A DNA stretch of 64,000 nt from Clostridiaceae bacterium (GTDB lineage Bacteria; Bacillota_I; Bacilli_A; Erysipelotrichales; Coprobacillaceae): assembly GCA_902363625.1 (NCBI GenBank), contig CABJAS010000004.1, forward strand, positions 218,816 to 282,815, written 5' to 3'. The translations under genes were made by a program, and so were the position numbers. Of the stretch, positions 17,078-26,767 are shown piece by piece. The notes beneath the pieces were generated by a model. It ran no database searches. It was given only the letters and a program-made list of their open reading frames with translations, and was not told where the DNA came from. Within the stretch, counting starts at the first letter, position 1, and every line of letters starts with the position of its first letter.

Positions 17078-17168
17078 TGCTTCTTGAAACTAAGAGGGTT
17101 AATCGGTTATAAATCTCATTTTGTGAATTAAAATAAGTGTAAGATTTCATCAATAAAGGGGGAAGTCT

Positions 17169-18143
17169 ATGAAAAAGGAAGTTATTTTAATACCGAATGC
17201 AATCAAAGCACATGAATTAGCAGCTTTGAAAGAGGCAGCGCCGGAGTGCGAATTCATTCTTTGTGATAAAAGTCATCCTGCTACTTTAGAACAGTTAGAA
17301 AGAGCGACGGTTATTTTTGGTAATGTTTCACCGGAGGAATTGAAGCAGGCTAAGAACTTAAAATGGATTCAAACACATTCGGCTGGTGTTGATCCTTACT
17401 GCAAACCGGGAATTTTAGCGGAGGGTGCCATTATCACTAATGCGACAGGAGCATACGGAATGCCAATTAGCGAATATATGGTGGGTACTGTGCTGGCTTT
17501 CTATAAAAACCTATTGAAGTATAAAGTACGTCAGCCTCAGGCAATCTGGTCAAATGTAGGTCATATAAAATATGTGGAAAACACTAAAGTCCTATGTATC
17601 GGACTAGGGGATATCGGCTCTAATTTTGCCAAAAGAATGAAAAAGCTAGGGGCTTATACGATGGGAATCAAGCGAACAATAGCGAATAAACCCGATTATA
17701 TGGATGAGCTTTATACAAGTGAACAACTTAAAGATATCCTGCCTAAAGCGGATATTGTCGCTTTGAGCTTGCCTCGCACATCGGATACAATCCATTTAAT
17801 TAACAAAGAAATGCTGGAATTGATGAAGGATGATGCCTTGATTATTAATGTAGGACGAGGTGAAGCAATCGATACCGAGGCTTTAGTTGAGTGTCTCCGC
17901 TCAGGAAAACTGATGGGGGCGGCTTTAGATGTTTTTGAACAGGAACCACTGCCTAGTGACCATCCGCTTTGGCAGATGGAAAATGTTTTGATTACACCTC
18001 ATGTTTCCGGTGGAAACTACGATAAGGAAACTGGTGATATCGTTTTTCATCTAACTTACAATAATTTTAAGCGTTATTTTAATGATGAACCGTTAGAAAA
18101 TATCGTTGATTTAACAACCGGATATAAAGTATCCAATTCTTGA
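17169..18143 (+). CDS. D-isomer specific 2-hydroxyacid dehydrogenase
   Basis: 324 aa. The Rossmann motif CIGLGDIGSNFAKRMKKLG and the catalytic residues are visible: Arg in NVGRGEAID, Glu in DVFEQEPLPSDHPLW and His in ITPHVSG. It probably reduces a 2-keto acid or oxidises a D-2-hydroxy acid with NAD(P)H; the substrate cannot be told. The ATG follows GGGGGAAG. It is monocistronic, ending at a good terminator. Confidence 0.88.
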   Translation: MKKEVILIPNAIKAHELAALKEAAPECEFILCDKSHPATLEQLERATVIFGNVSPEELKQAKNLKWIQTHSAGVDPYCKPGILAEGAIITNATGAYGMPISEYMVGTVLAFYKNLLKYKVRQPQAIWSNVGHIKYVENTKVLCIGLGDIGSNFAKRMKKLGAYTMGIKRTIANKPDYMDELYTSEQLKDILPKADIVALSLPRTSDTIHLINKEMLELMKDDALIINVGRGEAIDTEALVECLRSGKLMGAALDVFEQEPLPSDHPLWQMENVLITPHVSGGNYDKETGDIVFHLTYNNFKRYFNDEPLENIVDLTTGYKVSNS

Positions 18144-18168
18144 TCCCTAATGACAGGGATCTTTTTTA
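18142..18168 (+). terminator. Intrinsic terminator
   Basis: GATCCCT, loop AATGAC, AGGGATC, then six T. It overlaps the dehydrogenase stop codon. Confidence 0.9.
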
Positions 18169-18263
18169 TTAGACGAACTTTTTAGATGTAATTTTTGTAT
18201 TCGGGCAACATCGATTGTATTTTTTTTATAATAGTGGTAATCTTTAAAAAAGGAGGCGATCTT

Positions 18264-18563
18264 ATGGCTTTGAAGATTACCAGAGCAGATTCATCCCATT
18301 ATCAATATTTTAAAGCAGAGATATTGGAACAGGGGGCAGGATATATCGTATCAAATGCAAATTCAATCGTAGGCTTATTTTCGTTCTTGCCAAAAGACGA
18401 TCACGCAGAACTTAATTTTACCTTTGTTTTTGACAATGATGCTATTAAGCTGGCAGTACAGACATTTTTAGAAGATCATCCCAAGATAGAGACCATTCAA
18501 TATATGGGGAATCAAAATCTCGCTAAGGTTGGGTTTAAACAGAAAGTATATAAGAGGAGCTAA
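18264..18563 (+). CDS. Small GNAT-like protein of unknown function
   Basis: 99 aa. The end (QYMGNQNLAKVGFKQKVYKR) resembles the last strands of GNAT acetyltransferases (..A...Y.K.GF), but the acetyl-CoA loop (Q/RxxGxG/A) is absent, so it may be a degenerate or truncated member without catalysis. The start at 18264 is set by AAAGGAGG; the longer frame back to 18195 runs through the -10 region (TATAAT at 18227-18232). It ends 2 bases before the M42 peptidase gene, so they are co-transcribed. Confidence 0.6.
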   Translation: MALKITRADSSHYQYFKAEILEQGAGYIVSNANSIVGLFSFLPKDDHAELNFTFVFDNDAIKLAVQTFLEDHPKIETIQYMGNQNLAKVGFKQKVYKRS

Positions 18564-18565
18564 TT

Positions 18566-19606
18566 ATGGATAAACAATTTTTTTATGAAATGCTGAAAAC
18601 AGATTCAGTATCAGGAGACGAAATCAAACTGCAAAAGAAAGTATTAAAGCATTATCAGCCAATTGCCGATCAGCAGCTGACTGATGAAACAGGAAATGTG
18701 ATTAACGTGATCAATCCGAATAGTCCGATAAAAGTTTTAATGTCGGGACATATTGATGAAATCGGTTTGGTTGTAACCGGATATACGGCAGATGGTTTTT
18801 TAAAAGTAACGAATGCAGGAGGAATCTATGTCTCTAGCTATTTAGGACATCAGGTAGTCGTTCATACTGCCAATAAGGATATGTATGGTGTTGTTGTGTG
18901 TACACGTTCGCTTTCAAAGAAAAGTGATTTAGCAGTCGGTGATCTGTCTATTGATATTGGAGTCAGCAGCAAGCAGCAGGCTGAGGAGCTTGTGAAAATC
19001 GGAGATACGATCACGTTTGATACTCATATTCGTGAGATGCAGGACGGTAAAATTTCAGCAAGAGCGATCGATGACCGTGGGGGGGCTTTCATTATTCTCG
19101 AAGCACTTAAAAAAGCAAAAGAAAAAGGATGTCAGATTGGAGCCTATGCAAGTACCAGCGTTGGTGAAGAAACCACGATGCGTGGGGCATATTTTGCAGC
19201 GGCACGCATAAATCCGACTATGGCAATTATAGTTGATGTGACATATACTTCCGATTATCCGGGGGTGAATGACTACGATTCCGGACATGTTGAATTAGGA
19301 AAGGGTCCGGTGCTGTGCTGCAGCAGTATAGTGAATAAAAAAATGAACCAGAAATTAAAGGAGATTGCTCAGGAATTAAAGATTCCTTATCAAATTGAAA
19401 CCTTTGTCGGGAGAACGGGAACAGATGCAGATAAAATTCATTTAGCGAACCAAGGAATTCCGGTATGCTTAGTTTCACTGCCGTTACGCTATATGCATAC
19501 ACCATCTGAAACCTGTCATGAAGAAGATATTCAAAATAGTATTGATTTGATTGCAGAATTTTTATGTCAGATTGATGAAAGATTTGATTTAAATCCATTT
19601 TCATAA
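18566..19606 (+). CDS. M42 family aminopeptidase/deblocking peptidase
   Basis: 346 aa, dinuclear-metal (Zn/Co) cytosolic peptidase. Metal ligands appear in SGHIDEIG, ARAIDDRGG, GEETTMRGA and DVTYTSDYPG, with the C-terminal His in RYMHTPSETCHEED. Such enzymes form dodecameric tetrahedral particles that trim small peptides. RBS AAGAGGAG overlaps the end of the GNAT-like gene, and the threonine aldolase gene follows after 16 bases, so a three-gene unit is likely. Confidence 0.88.
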   Translation: MDKQFFYEMLKTDSVSGDEIKLQKKVLKHYQPIADQQLTDETGNVINVINPNSPIKVLMSGHIDEIGLVVTGYTADGFLKVTNAGGIYVSSYLGHQVVVHTANKDMYGVVVCTRSLSKKSDLAVGDLSIDIGVSSKQQAEELVKIGDTITFDTHIREMQDGKISARAIDDRGGAFIILEALKKAKEKGCQIGAYASTSVGEETTMRGAYFAAARINPTMAIIVDVTYTSDYPGVNDYDSGHVELGKGPVLCCSSIVNKKMNQKLKEIAQELKIPYQIETFVGRTGTDADKIHLANQGIPVCLVSLPLRYMHTPSETCHEEDIQNSIDLIAEFLCQIDERFDLNPFS

Positions 19607-19622
19607 TTGAGGGGGAATGAAG

Positions 19623-20651
19623 ATGTATAGTTTTAAAAGTGATTATTGTGAAGGGGCACATCCACAAGTCATGGAGGCTTTGGTAAGAACAAATTTTGAA
19701 CAAACCACAGGTTATTCACAAGATGAATACTGTGATCAGGCGCGACTGAAAATAAAAGAGCAGTTAAAGCGTGATGATGTGGATATCCATTTTTTAGTGG
19801 GAGGGACACAAGCCAATTTAACCGTTATCGCTTCGGCTTTAAAACCTTATCAGGCTTGTATTGCTGCCGATACAGGACATATCAACGTTCATGAAACAGG
19901 GGCAGTTGAAGCGACCGGGCATAAAGTCTTGACCATTTTCAGCGATGATGGAAAAATCACCTGCTCACAAGTTCAGCAGATTTTAAATGAACATACCGAT
20001 GAACATATGGTACAGCCTAAAATGATTTATATTTCTAATCCAACAGAAGTGGGAACGATTTATAGTGCGGAAGAATTAAAAGCTTTATATGCCTTTGCGA
20101 AAGAAAATAATCTTTATTTATTTGTCGATGGGGCACGTTTGGCAAGTGCTTTAGCCCTAACAGAAAACAGTATGACATTAGAAGATCTGGCGAATTACAG
20201 CGATGTTTTCTATATTGGTGGGACAAAATGCGGGGCGTTATTTGGCGAAGCTGTCGTCATTGTCAATGAATCCCTGAAACCTGATTTTCGCTATATGATG
20301 AAACAAAGAGGCGGGATGCTGGCAAAGGGAAGATTGCTTGGCATACAGTTTCTTACTTTGTTTGAAAATAATCTATACTTTCAGATTGGTGAATACGAAA
20401 ATAAGATGGCAGCCCGAATGCGCGATGTCTTTATACAACACGGTTTAACTTTCTTGGCAGATTCACCAAGCAATCAGCTGTTTCCGATATTAAAAGACAG
20501 TGTCATTGAAGCAATCGGCGAAAAATATGAGTATACGTATATGCAGAGAATTGATCCGCAGCATTCATGCATTCGTCTTGTCACTTCTTTTGCGACCAAT
20601 GCTAAGAAAGTGGAAGAGTTCATCAGTGATGTGGAAAATCTTTTAAAATAA
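19623..20651 (+). CDS. ltaE: Threonine aldolase/beta-eliminating lyase
   Basis: 342 aa, PLP-dependent fold type I. FKSDYCEGAHPQVMEAL, GGTQANLTVIAS, HINVHETGAVEATGHK, LFVDGARLASAL and YIGGTKCGALFGEA (PLP Lys in GGTKCG) match low-specificity L-threonine aldolases. The reaction yields glycine and acetaldehyde. ATG 19623 is chosen over 19617 because GAGGGGG ends only two bases before the latter. Sideways relatives such as tryptophanase-like lyases are possible but less likely. Confidence 0.85.
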   Translation: MYSFKSDYCEGAHPQVMEALVRTNFEQTTGYSQDEYCDQARLKIKEQLKRDDVDIHFLVGGTQANLTVIASALKPYQACIAADTGHINVHETGAVEATGHKVLTIFSDDGKITCSQVQQILNEHTDEHMVQPKMIYISNPTEVGTIYSAEELKALYAFAKENNLYLFVDGARLASALALTENSMTLEDLANYSDVFYIGGTKCGALFGEAVVIVNESLKPDFRYMMKQRGGMLAKGRLLGIQFLTLFENNLYFQIGEYENKMAARMRDVFIQHGLTFLADSPSNQLFPILKDSVIEAIGEKYEYTYMQRIDPQHSCIRLVTSFATNAKKVEEFISDVENLLK

Positions 20652-20746
20652 ATGAAAATGTTAATATCAAGTTCATAAAATGAGGCTATTATTTAGGTGT
20701 AGACAAAAAATAATCATTTTTCTTCCAAAAAAAATAATTTGTCTCT

Positions 20747-20776
20747 AAAAGATATCGCACCAACGGTATCTTTTTT
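20747..20776 (+). terminator. Intrinsic terminator after ltaE
   Basis: AAAAGATATCG, loop CACCAA, CGGTATCTTTT with one G-T pair and a T run. Just before it AGACAAA (20701-20707) and TTTGTCT (20738-20744) form a wider inverted repeat. Confidence 0.8.
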
Positions 20777-20856
20777 CCTTTGTTGTCGTTTTTTCTATCA
20801 ATTTAATTCTGACAATGGTAGAGTAAAGGTAAGAGAAAATATAGGAGGAACTAAAA

Positions 20857-21282
20857 ATGATGCGTGATGCAGTTAAAACAATAGGTAATTTGATTGATAA
20901 GCAATCGATAGGCTATATCAGCTCTATCGATGAAGATGGATATCCTGCGACTAAAGCGATGTTTGCCCCTAGAATACGTGTTGGAATCAAGGTGTTTTAT
21001 TTTTCAACAAACACTTCTTCATTAAGAGTAAGTCAATACAGAGAAAATCCTAAAGGATGTATTTATTTTTGTGACCGTCGTTTTTATAGAGGAGTTATGC
21101 TTCAAGGAGAATTTGAAATTTTGGAGGAACATGAAATTAAAGAAAAACTATGGCAGGAAGGCGATACGATGTATTATCCGCTGGGGATCGATGATCCGGA
21201 TTACTGTGTGTTAAAATTCACGGCTAAAAAGGGCCGTTACTACAGTCAGCTAAAGTCAGAAACATTCATGGTCAGCGACTAA
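20857..21282 (+). CDS. Pyridoxamine 5'-phosphate oxidase-like flavoprotein
   Basis: 141 aa, split-barrel FMN-binding fold. The order GYISSIDEDGYPATKAMFAP, VFYFSTNTSSLRVSQYRENPKGCIYFCD and GVMLQGEFEILEE is typical of the general-stress/PNPOx-like group. It probably binds FMN or F420-like flavin; the substrate is unknown, and it is too divergent to call PdxH. RBS AGGAGG; the next codon after ATG is also ATG. Confidence 0.82.
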   Translation: MMRDAVKTIGNLIDKQSIGYISSIDEDGYPATKAMFAPRIRVGIKVFYFSTNTSSLRVSQYRENPKGCIYFCDRRFYRGVMLQGEFEILEEHEIKEKLWQEGDTMYYPLGIDDPDYCVLKFTAKKGRYYSQLKSETFMVSD

Positions 21283-21359
21283 ATATGATGTTTTTTATTT
21301 GCAAATAAAGTAGATTAGGGTATGATAATAAATGGACTATAAAAGTAAGGGGTGATGAT

Positions 21360-21920
21360 ATGAAATTGATCGTAGGATTAGGAAATCCTGGAAGAGAATA
21401 TGAAAATACACGACACAACTGCGGATTTATGATGATAGATCGTTTGGCAGATCAGTTAAAGGTCGAGATCAATCAGGCTAAATTCAAAGGATTGTATGTG
21501 AAAACAAAGATAGAGGGGGAAGACGTTATTCTGCTTAAACCGCAGACATATATGAATTTATCGGGGGAATCTATCGGAGAAGTCATGCGCTTTTTTAAGA
21601 TTGACAAGACAGATATTTTAGTAGTTTATGATGATTTGGATTTGCCTGTTGGAAAGATCAGGATTCGTGAAAGTGGCAGTGCCGGTGGCCATAACGGAAT
21701 CAAAAGTACAATCGCACACCTAGGCGGACAGGACTTCAAACGTATTCGTATCGGAATCGATAAGCATCCGCTGATTCCGGTCGTGGATTATGTATTGGGG
21801 AAATTTACAGCCGAAGAACAAACTAAACTGAACGAGGCTTTAGAGAATGCCTGCAAAGCGGCAAAGGCATTCATGACACAGGACTTTAATAAAGTCATGA
21901 GCCTGTATAATAAGAAATAA
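21360..21920 (+). CDS. pth: Peptidyl-tRNA hydrolase
   Basis: 186 aa, normal length. GLGNPGREYENTRHNCGFMMID contains the catalytic His; KPQTYMNLSGE, VVYDDLDLPVG with the catalytic Asp, and SAGGHNGIKS complete the active site. It releases tRNA from peptidyl-tRNA dropped by the ribosome. It is followed by mfd after one base, the common Firmicute pth-mfd arrangement. Confidence 0.96.
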   Translation: MKLIVGLGNPGREYENTRHNCGFMMIDRLADQLKVEINQAKFKGLYVKTKIEGEDVILLKPQTYMNLSGESIGEVMRFFKIDKTDILVVYDDLDLPVGKIRIRESGSAGGHNGIKSTIAHLGGQDFKRIRIGIDKHPLIPVVDYVLGKFTAEEQTKLNEALENACKAAKAFMTQDFNKVMSLYNKK

Positions 21921-21921
21921 G

Positions 21922-24900
21922 ATGGAAAAGATATTCCGCTTATTAACCCAAAATCCGGCTGTACAAACACTGGCAAAAGGTAAAGGAAATGTTGTGACTA
22001 CTCACATTAGCGATGAAGCTTATTTGATCGCTAGTGCCTTTTTGGCTGCTCAAAAAAATATTCTGGTTGTTAAAAGCAATCAATATGAAGCACTTCAGCT
22101 CTATCGACAGCTTATTGATATGAATCAAAAGGATGTGCTTTTTTTTCCGGTAGATGAATCTCAGCGTATTGAAGCCTTGGTGCAGTCTCCTGAACTGATG
22201 GCAGAACGAATCAATACACTCTATCAACTGCAAGGGGATGAACCGAAGATCGTTATTGCACATACTGCTTCCCTTATTCGCTGTCTGCCCAGTGCATCAT
22301 TATTCAAAGACAGAATACTTCGTCTTCAGGTCAATCAGCAAATTGAGATCAACGATTTAAAACGAGCATTAATTTATAATGGCTATCAGTATACGACACG
22401 AGTAGATCAGCCTTTCTACTTTGCTCAGCGCGGAGGCGTGATCGATGTCTATTCCATGCAATATCCTAATCCGATACGTATTGAGTTTTTTGATGATGAA
22501 ATTGAAAGCATCCGTTTCTATAATGCGGATGACCAAAGGACAATCGAAAGCATCTTAGAAATAGAAATCATTCCTGCAACAGATATTATCTATGAGAATG
22601 ATGAGATTGAAGCCTGCTGTGAAAAAGTATTGGCAATAAAGCAGGACTGCATCGGTAAGCTGGATACATTTAAACAAGATGAACTCGATGAAAATATTGC
22701 GATCGATTTAGAAAATTTAAGACAACATGATACCTCTTTTTCAATGTATAAGTTCTTACCTTTCCTAACAACGATCAATACGATCAAAGACTACTGTCAT
22801 AACCCGATTCTTTTCTTGTCGGTATATACCAGCATTTTAGATAACTATAAGATGTATGTGGAAGAACTGTTTTACTATAATAAGGAATTATTTGAAGAAG
22901 GACGTTCTTTATTGAATCTGTCACTGTATGTGGATATTAATAATGTGATTAAAGGAAATGCGGTGTATGGTGAGATCTTTAAGTCAAAAGAAAAAGAAGT
23001 GCCATTTAATGCCCGTCAGATTCAATCCATCTATCAGTCAGAAGCACAGCTAATTAATGAATTAACCGGTTACGCAAAAATATCTAAAGTACTTCTCATT
23101 CTAAAGAATGATATGCATTTTAGAAATATTACAGAACTGCTTGAACGTCATCAGATCGCTTTTACATTAATCAGTGAGCAAGATGACATTTATCCGGGGA
23201 TTAATATCATACGTGGAGAATTAAGTGGCGGAATCGAATTAGTCGATGAACGCTTAACGATTATCACAGAAAAAGAATTGTATGGAACTACACCTGAAAC
23301 GAAAAAGAATTTTGTGAAGTATAAGAACGCTAAGGTGATTCAAAACTTCAGTGAATTAAATGTGGGTGATTACATCGTTCATGATACGCATGGGATTGGG
23401 CAGTACATGGGAATTAAGACGTTAGAGGTGCAGGGTGTTCACCGTGATTACCTTTATATCAGTTACCGTGGAAATGATACACTCTATGTCCCTGTCGATC
23501 AATTCAAGCTGATTCGTAAATACACATCAGCAAATGGACATGCACCAAAAGTGCATAAATTAGGCAGTGCTGAGTGGCAGCGTACTAAACAAAAGATTAA
23601 AAGTAAAGTCGATGATTTGGCAGATGAACTGATTGCTTTATATGCAAAACGTCTGACACAGCAGGGATTTGCTTTCGATCAGGATAATGCCATGCAGCAG
23701 GATTTTGAGAATGAGTTTAACTATCAGTTAACTCCGGATCAGCAGCAGGCAGTTAATGAAATCAAGGCAGATATGGAACAGCCTCGTCCGATGGATCGCT
23801 TGCTTTGCGGAGATGTTGGTTTTGGTAAAACAGAAGTAGCACTGCGTGCAGCTTTTAAAGCGATTTTAAGTGGCAAGCAGGTAGCTTTTCTATGTCCGAC
23901 AACGATTCTGTCATCACAGCATTATCGCACCGTGACAGAGCGTTTTAAGAACTTTCCGGTGAATTTTGCACTGCTGAACCGATTCACCACACCAAAGCAG
24001 ACAAAAGAGATATTAAACAGTGTCAAAGACGGGAGTTTAGACCTGTTGATTGGAACCCATAAGATTCTCAATAATAATGTTCAATTCAAGGATATTGGAT
24101 TATTGATTGTAGATGAGGAACAGCGTTTTGGGGTACGTCATAAAGAAAAAATTAAAGAATACAAGGAAACCATAGATGTTTTAACATTATCGGCAACTCC
24201 GATTCCAAGAACTTTGCAGATGTCATTGATGGGGGTGCGAAGCTTGTCTCAAATCGAGACAGCCCCTACTAACCGTCTTCCGGTTCAAACCTATGTGATG
24301 GAAAAGAATCCAGCTCTAATCAAGCAGGTCATCGAAAGAGAATTATCACGTCAGGGACAAGTGTTCTACTTATATAATCGCACTTCCAGCATAACGGATG
24401 TCGCCAATAAGATAGCGATGACGATTCCCGGTGCTAAAGTAGGTATTGGACATGGACAGATGCATAAAGATGATTTAGAAGATGTCATGATGAAATTCAT
24501 GAATAAAGAGTATAATGTATTAGTGTGTACAACCATTATTGAAACAGGAATCGATATTCCTAATGCCAATACTTTAATTGTAGAAGATGCCGATAAATTT
24601 GGACTGTCACAGTTGTATCAGATTAAAGGACGTGTGGGACGAAGCGACCGTAATGCCTATGCTTATTTACTGTATCGTCCAAATAAGCAGATGAGCGAGG
24701 AAGCCGCTAAACGTTTAAAAGCGATCAAAGAATTTACACAGCTGGGAAGCGGTTATAAGATTGCGATGCGTGACTTAACGATTCGCGGTGCCGGAGATAT
24801 TCTAGGCGGACAGCAGGCAGGCTTCATCGACACGGTTGGATTTGATATGTATATGAAAATTCTAATGGAAGTCGTAGATGAAAAGCGCGGCATTGAACAA

Positions 24901-25350
24901 AAAGAAGATGTCCCGGTTTTAAATGTCAATGTAGACGGTTATATTCCGAGTGATTATGTGAATACTGATTTAGAAAAGCTGGAACTCTATCAGCGTTTAG
25001 AACATGTTCAGTCCCTTGAAGATTTGGACGCTATTAAAATAGAATTGAATGATATCTATGGAAAACTACCGAAGACTGTAGAAACATTAGTGCAAAAAAG
25101 AGAATTTGATCTTATTATGAATGATGAAAAAATCGATGAGATGAAAGAAGAAAAAAATCTTGTTCAGATCGTTTTAACACAGGCGTTCAGTGATCGTTTA
25201 GATGGTGAAAAACTTTTCAACATGATTAGCGAATATAGAAAAAAGGTAAGTTTGACTTACACTATGAAAAAGATTGTGATAAAATTTTTAAAGGATGAGA
25301 ACTGGTTAGCGAGAGCTAATGAGATCCTGCCGAAAATAAAAGAATTATAA
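21922..25350 (+). CDS. mfd: Transcription-repair coupling factor
   Basis: 1142 aa. UvrB-like N-terminal domains (residues 1-~340), the CarD-like RNA-polymerase-interaction domain (FSELNVGDYIVHDTHGIGQYMGI), RecG-like translocase with Walker A GDVGFGKTEVALRA and Walker B VDEEQRFGV, SATPIPRTLQMSL, GRVGRSDRNAYAYLL, then the C-terminal TRCF domain. It removes RNA polymerase stalled at lesions and recruits UvrA. There is no separate promoter visible; translation starts one base after pth. Confidence 0.97.
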   Translation: MEKIFRLLTQNPAVQTLAKGKGNVVTTHISDEAYLIASAFLAAQKNILVVKSNQYEALQLYRQLIDMNQKDVLFFPVDESQRIEALVQSPELMAERINTLYQLQGDEPKIVIAHTASLIRCLPSASLFKDRILRLQVNQQIEINDLKRALIYNGYQYTTRVDQPFYFAQRGGVIDVYSMQYPNPIRIEFFDDEIESIRFYNADDQRTIESILEIEIIPATDIIYENDEIEACCEKVLAIKQDCIGKLDTFKQDELDENIAIDLENLRQHDTSFSMYKFLPFLTTINTIKDYCHNPILFLSVYTSILDNYKMYVEELFYYNKELFEEGRSLLNLSLYVDINNVIKGNAVYGEIFKSKEKEVPFNARQIQSIYQSEAQLINELTGYAKISKVLLILKNDMHFRNITELLERHQIAFTLISEQDDIYPGINIIRGELSGGIELVDERLTIITEKELYGTTPETKKNFVKYKNAKVIQNFSELNVGDYIVHDTHGIGQYMGIKTLEVQGVHRDYLYISYRGNDTLYVPVDQFKLIRKYTSANGHAPKVHKLGSAEWQRTKQKIKSKVDDLADELIALYAKRLTQQGFAFDQDNAMQQDFENEFNYQLTPDQQQAVNEIKADMEQPRPMDRLLCGDVGFGKTEVALRAAFKAILSGKQVAFLCPTTILSSQHYRTVTERFKNFPVNFALLNRFTTPKQTKEILNSVKDGSLDLLIGTHKILNNNVQFKDIGLLIVDEEQRFGVRHKEKIKEYKETIDVLTLSATPIPRTLQMSLMGVRSLSQIETAPTNRLPVQTYVMEKNPALIKQVIERELSRQGQVFYLYNRTSSITDVANKIAMTIPGAKVGIGHGQMHKDDLEDVMMKFMNKEYNVLVCTTIIETGIDIPNANTLIVEDADKFGLSQLYQIKGRVGRSDRNAYAYLLYRPNKQMSEEAAKRLKAIKEFTQLGSGYKIAMRDLTIRGAGDILGGQQAGFIDTVGFDMYMKILMEVVDEKRGIEQKEDVPVLNVNVDGYIPSDYVNTDLEKLELYQRLEHVQSLEDLDAIKIELNDIYGKLPKTVETLVQKREFDLIMNDEKIDEMKEEKNLVQIVLTQAFSDRLDGEKLFNMISEYRKKVSLTYTMKKIVIKFLKDENWLARANEILPKIKEL

Positions 25351-25368
25351 AGATAAAGGGGTGAAAGT

Positions 25369-26703
25369 ATGGGAGAACAGATCAATATTGAAGAATTATT
25401 GCTGAATGGCACACCTGCTCAAATTGAAGCAATGATTCGTTTTATCCACCCGGCAGATGTGCTGGATGTCTTGCATGAACACGAGGATCTTGCACGGGAG
25501 ATTCTGCAAAAATTACCCGATGAAATGATCGGGGCAATTATCGATGAAGAAGAAGCCGAGGATAAATATGAGTTATTGAGAGGGTTCACCCGTACGCACC
25601 AAAAGACAATCCTCGATGAGATGTCATCCGATGAAATCACCGACATGATCGGTTCGATGGATGATGAAGAGGGGAAGGATGTCTTCAACATCTTAGATAA
25701 AGAAGATCAGGAAGATGTCAAACAGCTGTTATCTTACGATCCGGATAGTGCCGGGGGGATCATGACAACGGAATTTATTGGTATTTATGACAATAAAACC
25801 GTTTTGAAAACTCTCGAATATTTAAAAAGCGAATGCCAGGATGTTGAGATGGCGACTTACATATATGTCATCAGCAGAAATATGGAATTAAAAGGCGTTG
25901 TCTCATTAAGAGATTTAGTCTTTACTGCTTTTGATACACGCATTTCAACCATTACCAATCACAATGTCATTTCAATCGATGTTGATATGGATCAGGAAGA
26001 GGTTGCTAATACCTTTGATAAATACGGGTTTGTGATGATGCCGGTTGTTGATAAAGAAAATAAGATATTAGGAGTCATCACGATCGATGATATCTTGGAA
26101 GTCATTAAAGAAGAAGCCAGTGAAGATATTCACCATATGGCGGGGTTAGCGAAAGAAGAACGTGTCGATGGAACCATCGGTGATTCGATTAAATCACGTC
26201 TGCCTTGGCTGATTATCAATCTATTGACAGCCTTGATGGCTTCCATGGTCATTGATTTATTCCAATCTACCATTTCTCAAGTTGTCGCACTATCCGCCGT
26301 CATGACCATTGTTTCGGGAATGGGTGGAAATGCCGGAACCCAGTCTTTAACTATTATCGTTCGCGGGCTTTCTCTTGGTGAGCTGACAAAAGAAAACGCA
26401 CGAAAGGTTTTGATGAAAGAGTTAGTGGTCGGATTAGTAAATGGTTTAGTTATAGCGATCTTTGTATCGATTCTGGCACTTTACTACGAATTTAATATGA
26501 TGTTTGGACTTATTGCCGGAATTGCCATGGTACTCAATATGATTATGGCAAACTTCTCCGGTTATCTGGTACCGGTAGTATTGGAAAAAATGAAGATTGA
26601 TCCGGCATTAGCCAGCGGTGTTTTTGTAACAACGGTGACCGATATTTTGGGATTCCTGTTCTTCTTAGGATTAGCAAGCATGTTTATGCAGTATCTTGTA
26701 TAA
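25369..26703 (+). CDS. mgtE: Magnesium transporter MgtE
   Basis: 444 aa: N-terminal MgtE_N superhelical domain rich in acidic residues (DEEEAEDKYELLRGF), two CBS domains (~130-250), then five membrane helices with the GMGGNAGTQSLTI selectivity region and a second half ending in GVFVTTVTDILGF. Mg2+ binding to the cytosolic part gates the channel. RBS AAGGGGTG. It is 18 bases after mfd; no M-box-like leader is present. Confidence 0.95.
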   Translation: MGEQINIEELLLNGTPAQIEAMIRFIHPADVLDVLHEHEDLAREILQKLPDEMIGAIIDEEEAEDKYELLRGFTRTHQKTILDEMSSDEITDMIGSMDDEEGKDVFNILDKEDQEDVKQLLSYDPDSAGGIMTTEFIGIYDNKTVLKTLEYLKSECQDVEMATYIYVISRNMELKGVVSLRDLVFTAFDTRISTITNHNVISIDVDMDQEEVANTFDKYGFVMMPVVDKENKILGVITIDDILEVIKEEASEDIHHMAGLAKEERVDGTIGDSIKSRLPWLIINLLTALMASMVIDLFQSTISQVVALSAVMTIVSGMGGNAGTQSLTIIVRGLSLGELTKENARKVLMKELVVGLVNGLVIAIFVSILALYYEFNMMFGLIAGIAMVLNMIMANFSGYLVPVVLEKMKIDPALASGVFVTTVTDILGFLFFLGLASMFMQYLV

Positions 26704-26715
26704 ACATGCTTTTTA
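26677..26715 (+). terminator. Terminator overlapping the mgtE 3' end
   Basis: AGCATGTTTAT (26677-26687) lies inside the last mgtE codons and pairs perfectly with ATAAACATGCT (26700-26710), followed by TTTT. Confidence 0.85.
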
Positions 26716-26744
26716 ATTGATAAATTATCATAATATGAGCAAAA

Positions 26745-26767
26745 CAAAAAGACCCAGTAGGTCTTAA
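26745..26767 (-). terminator. Terminator of the yitT-like gene
   Basis: On the minus strand AAGACC, loop TACTG, GGTCTT is followed by five T. It overlaps the stop codon of the YitT-family gene. Confidence 0.8.

Noticed and set aside
19227..19703. 158-codon open frame on the minus strand across the M42 peptidase and threonine aldolase genes
   Set aside because: It lies opposite two clearly conserved proteins, has no RBS, and its protein is rich in residues expected from antisense reading.
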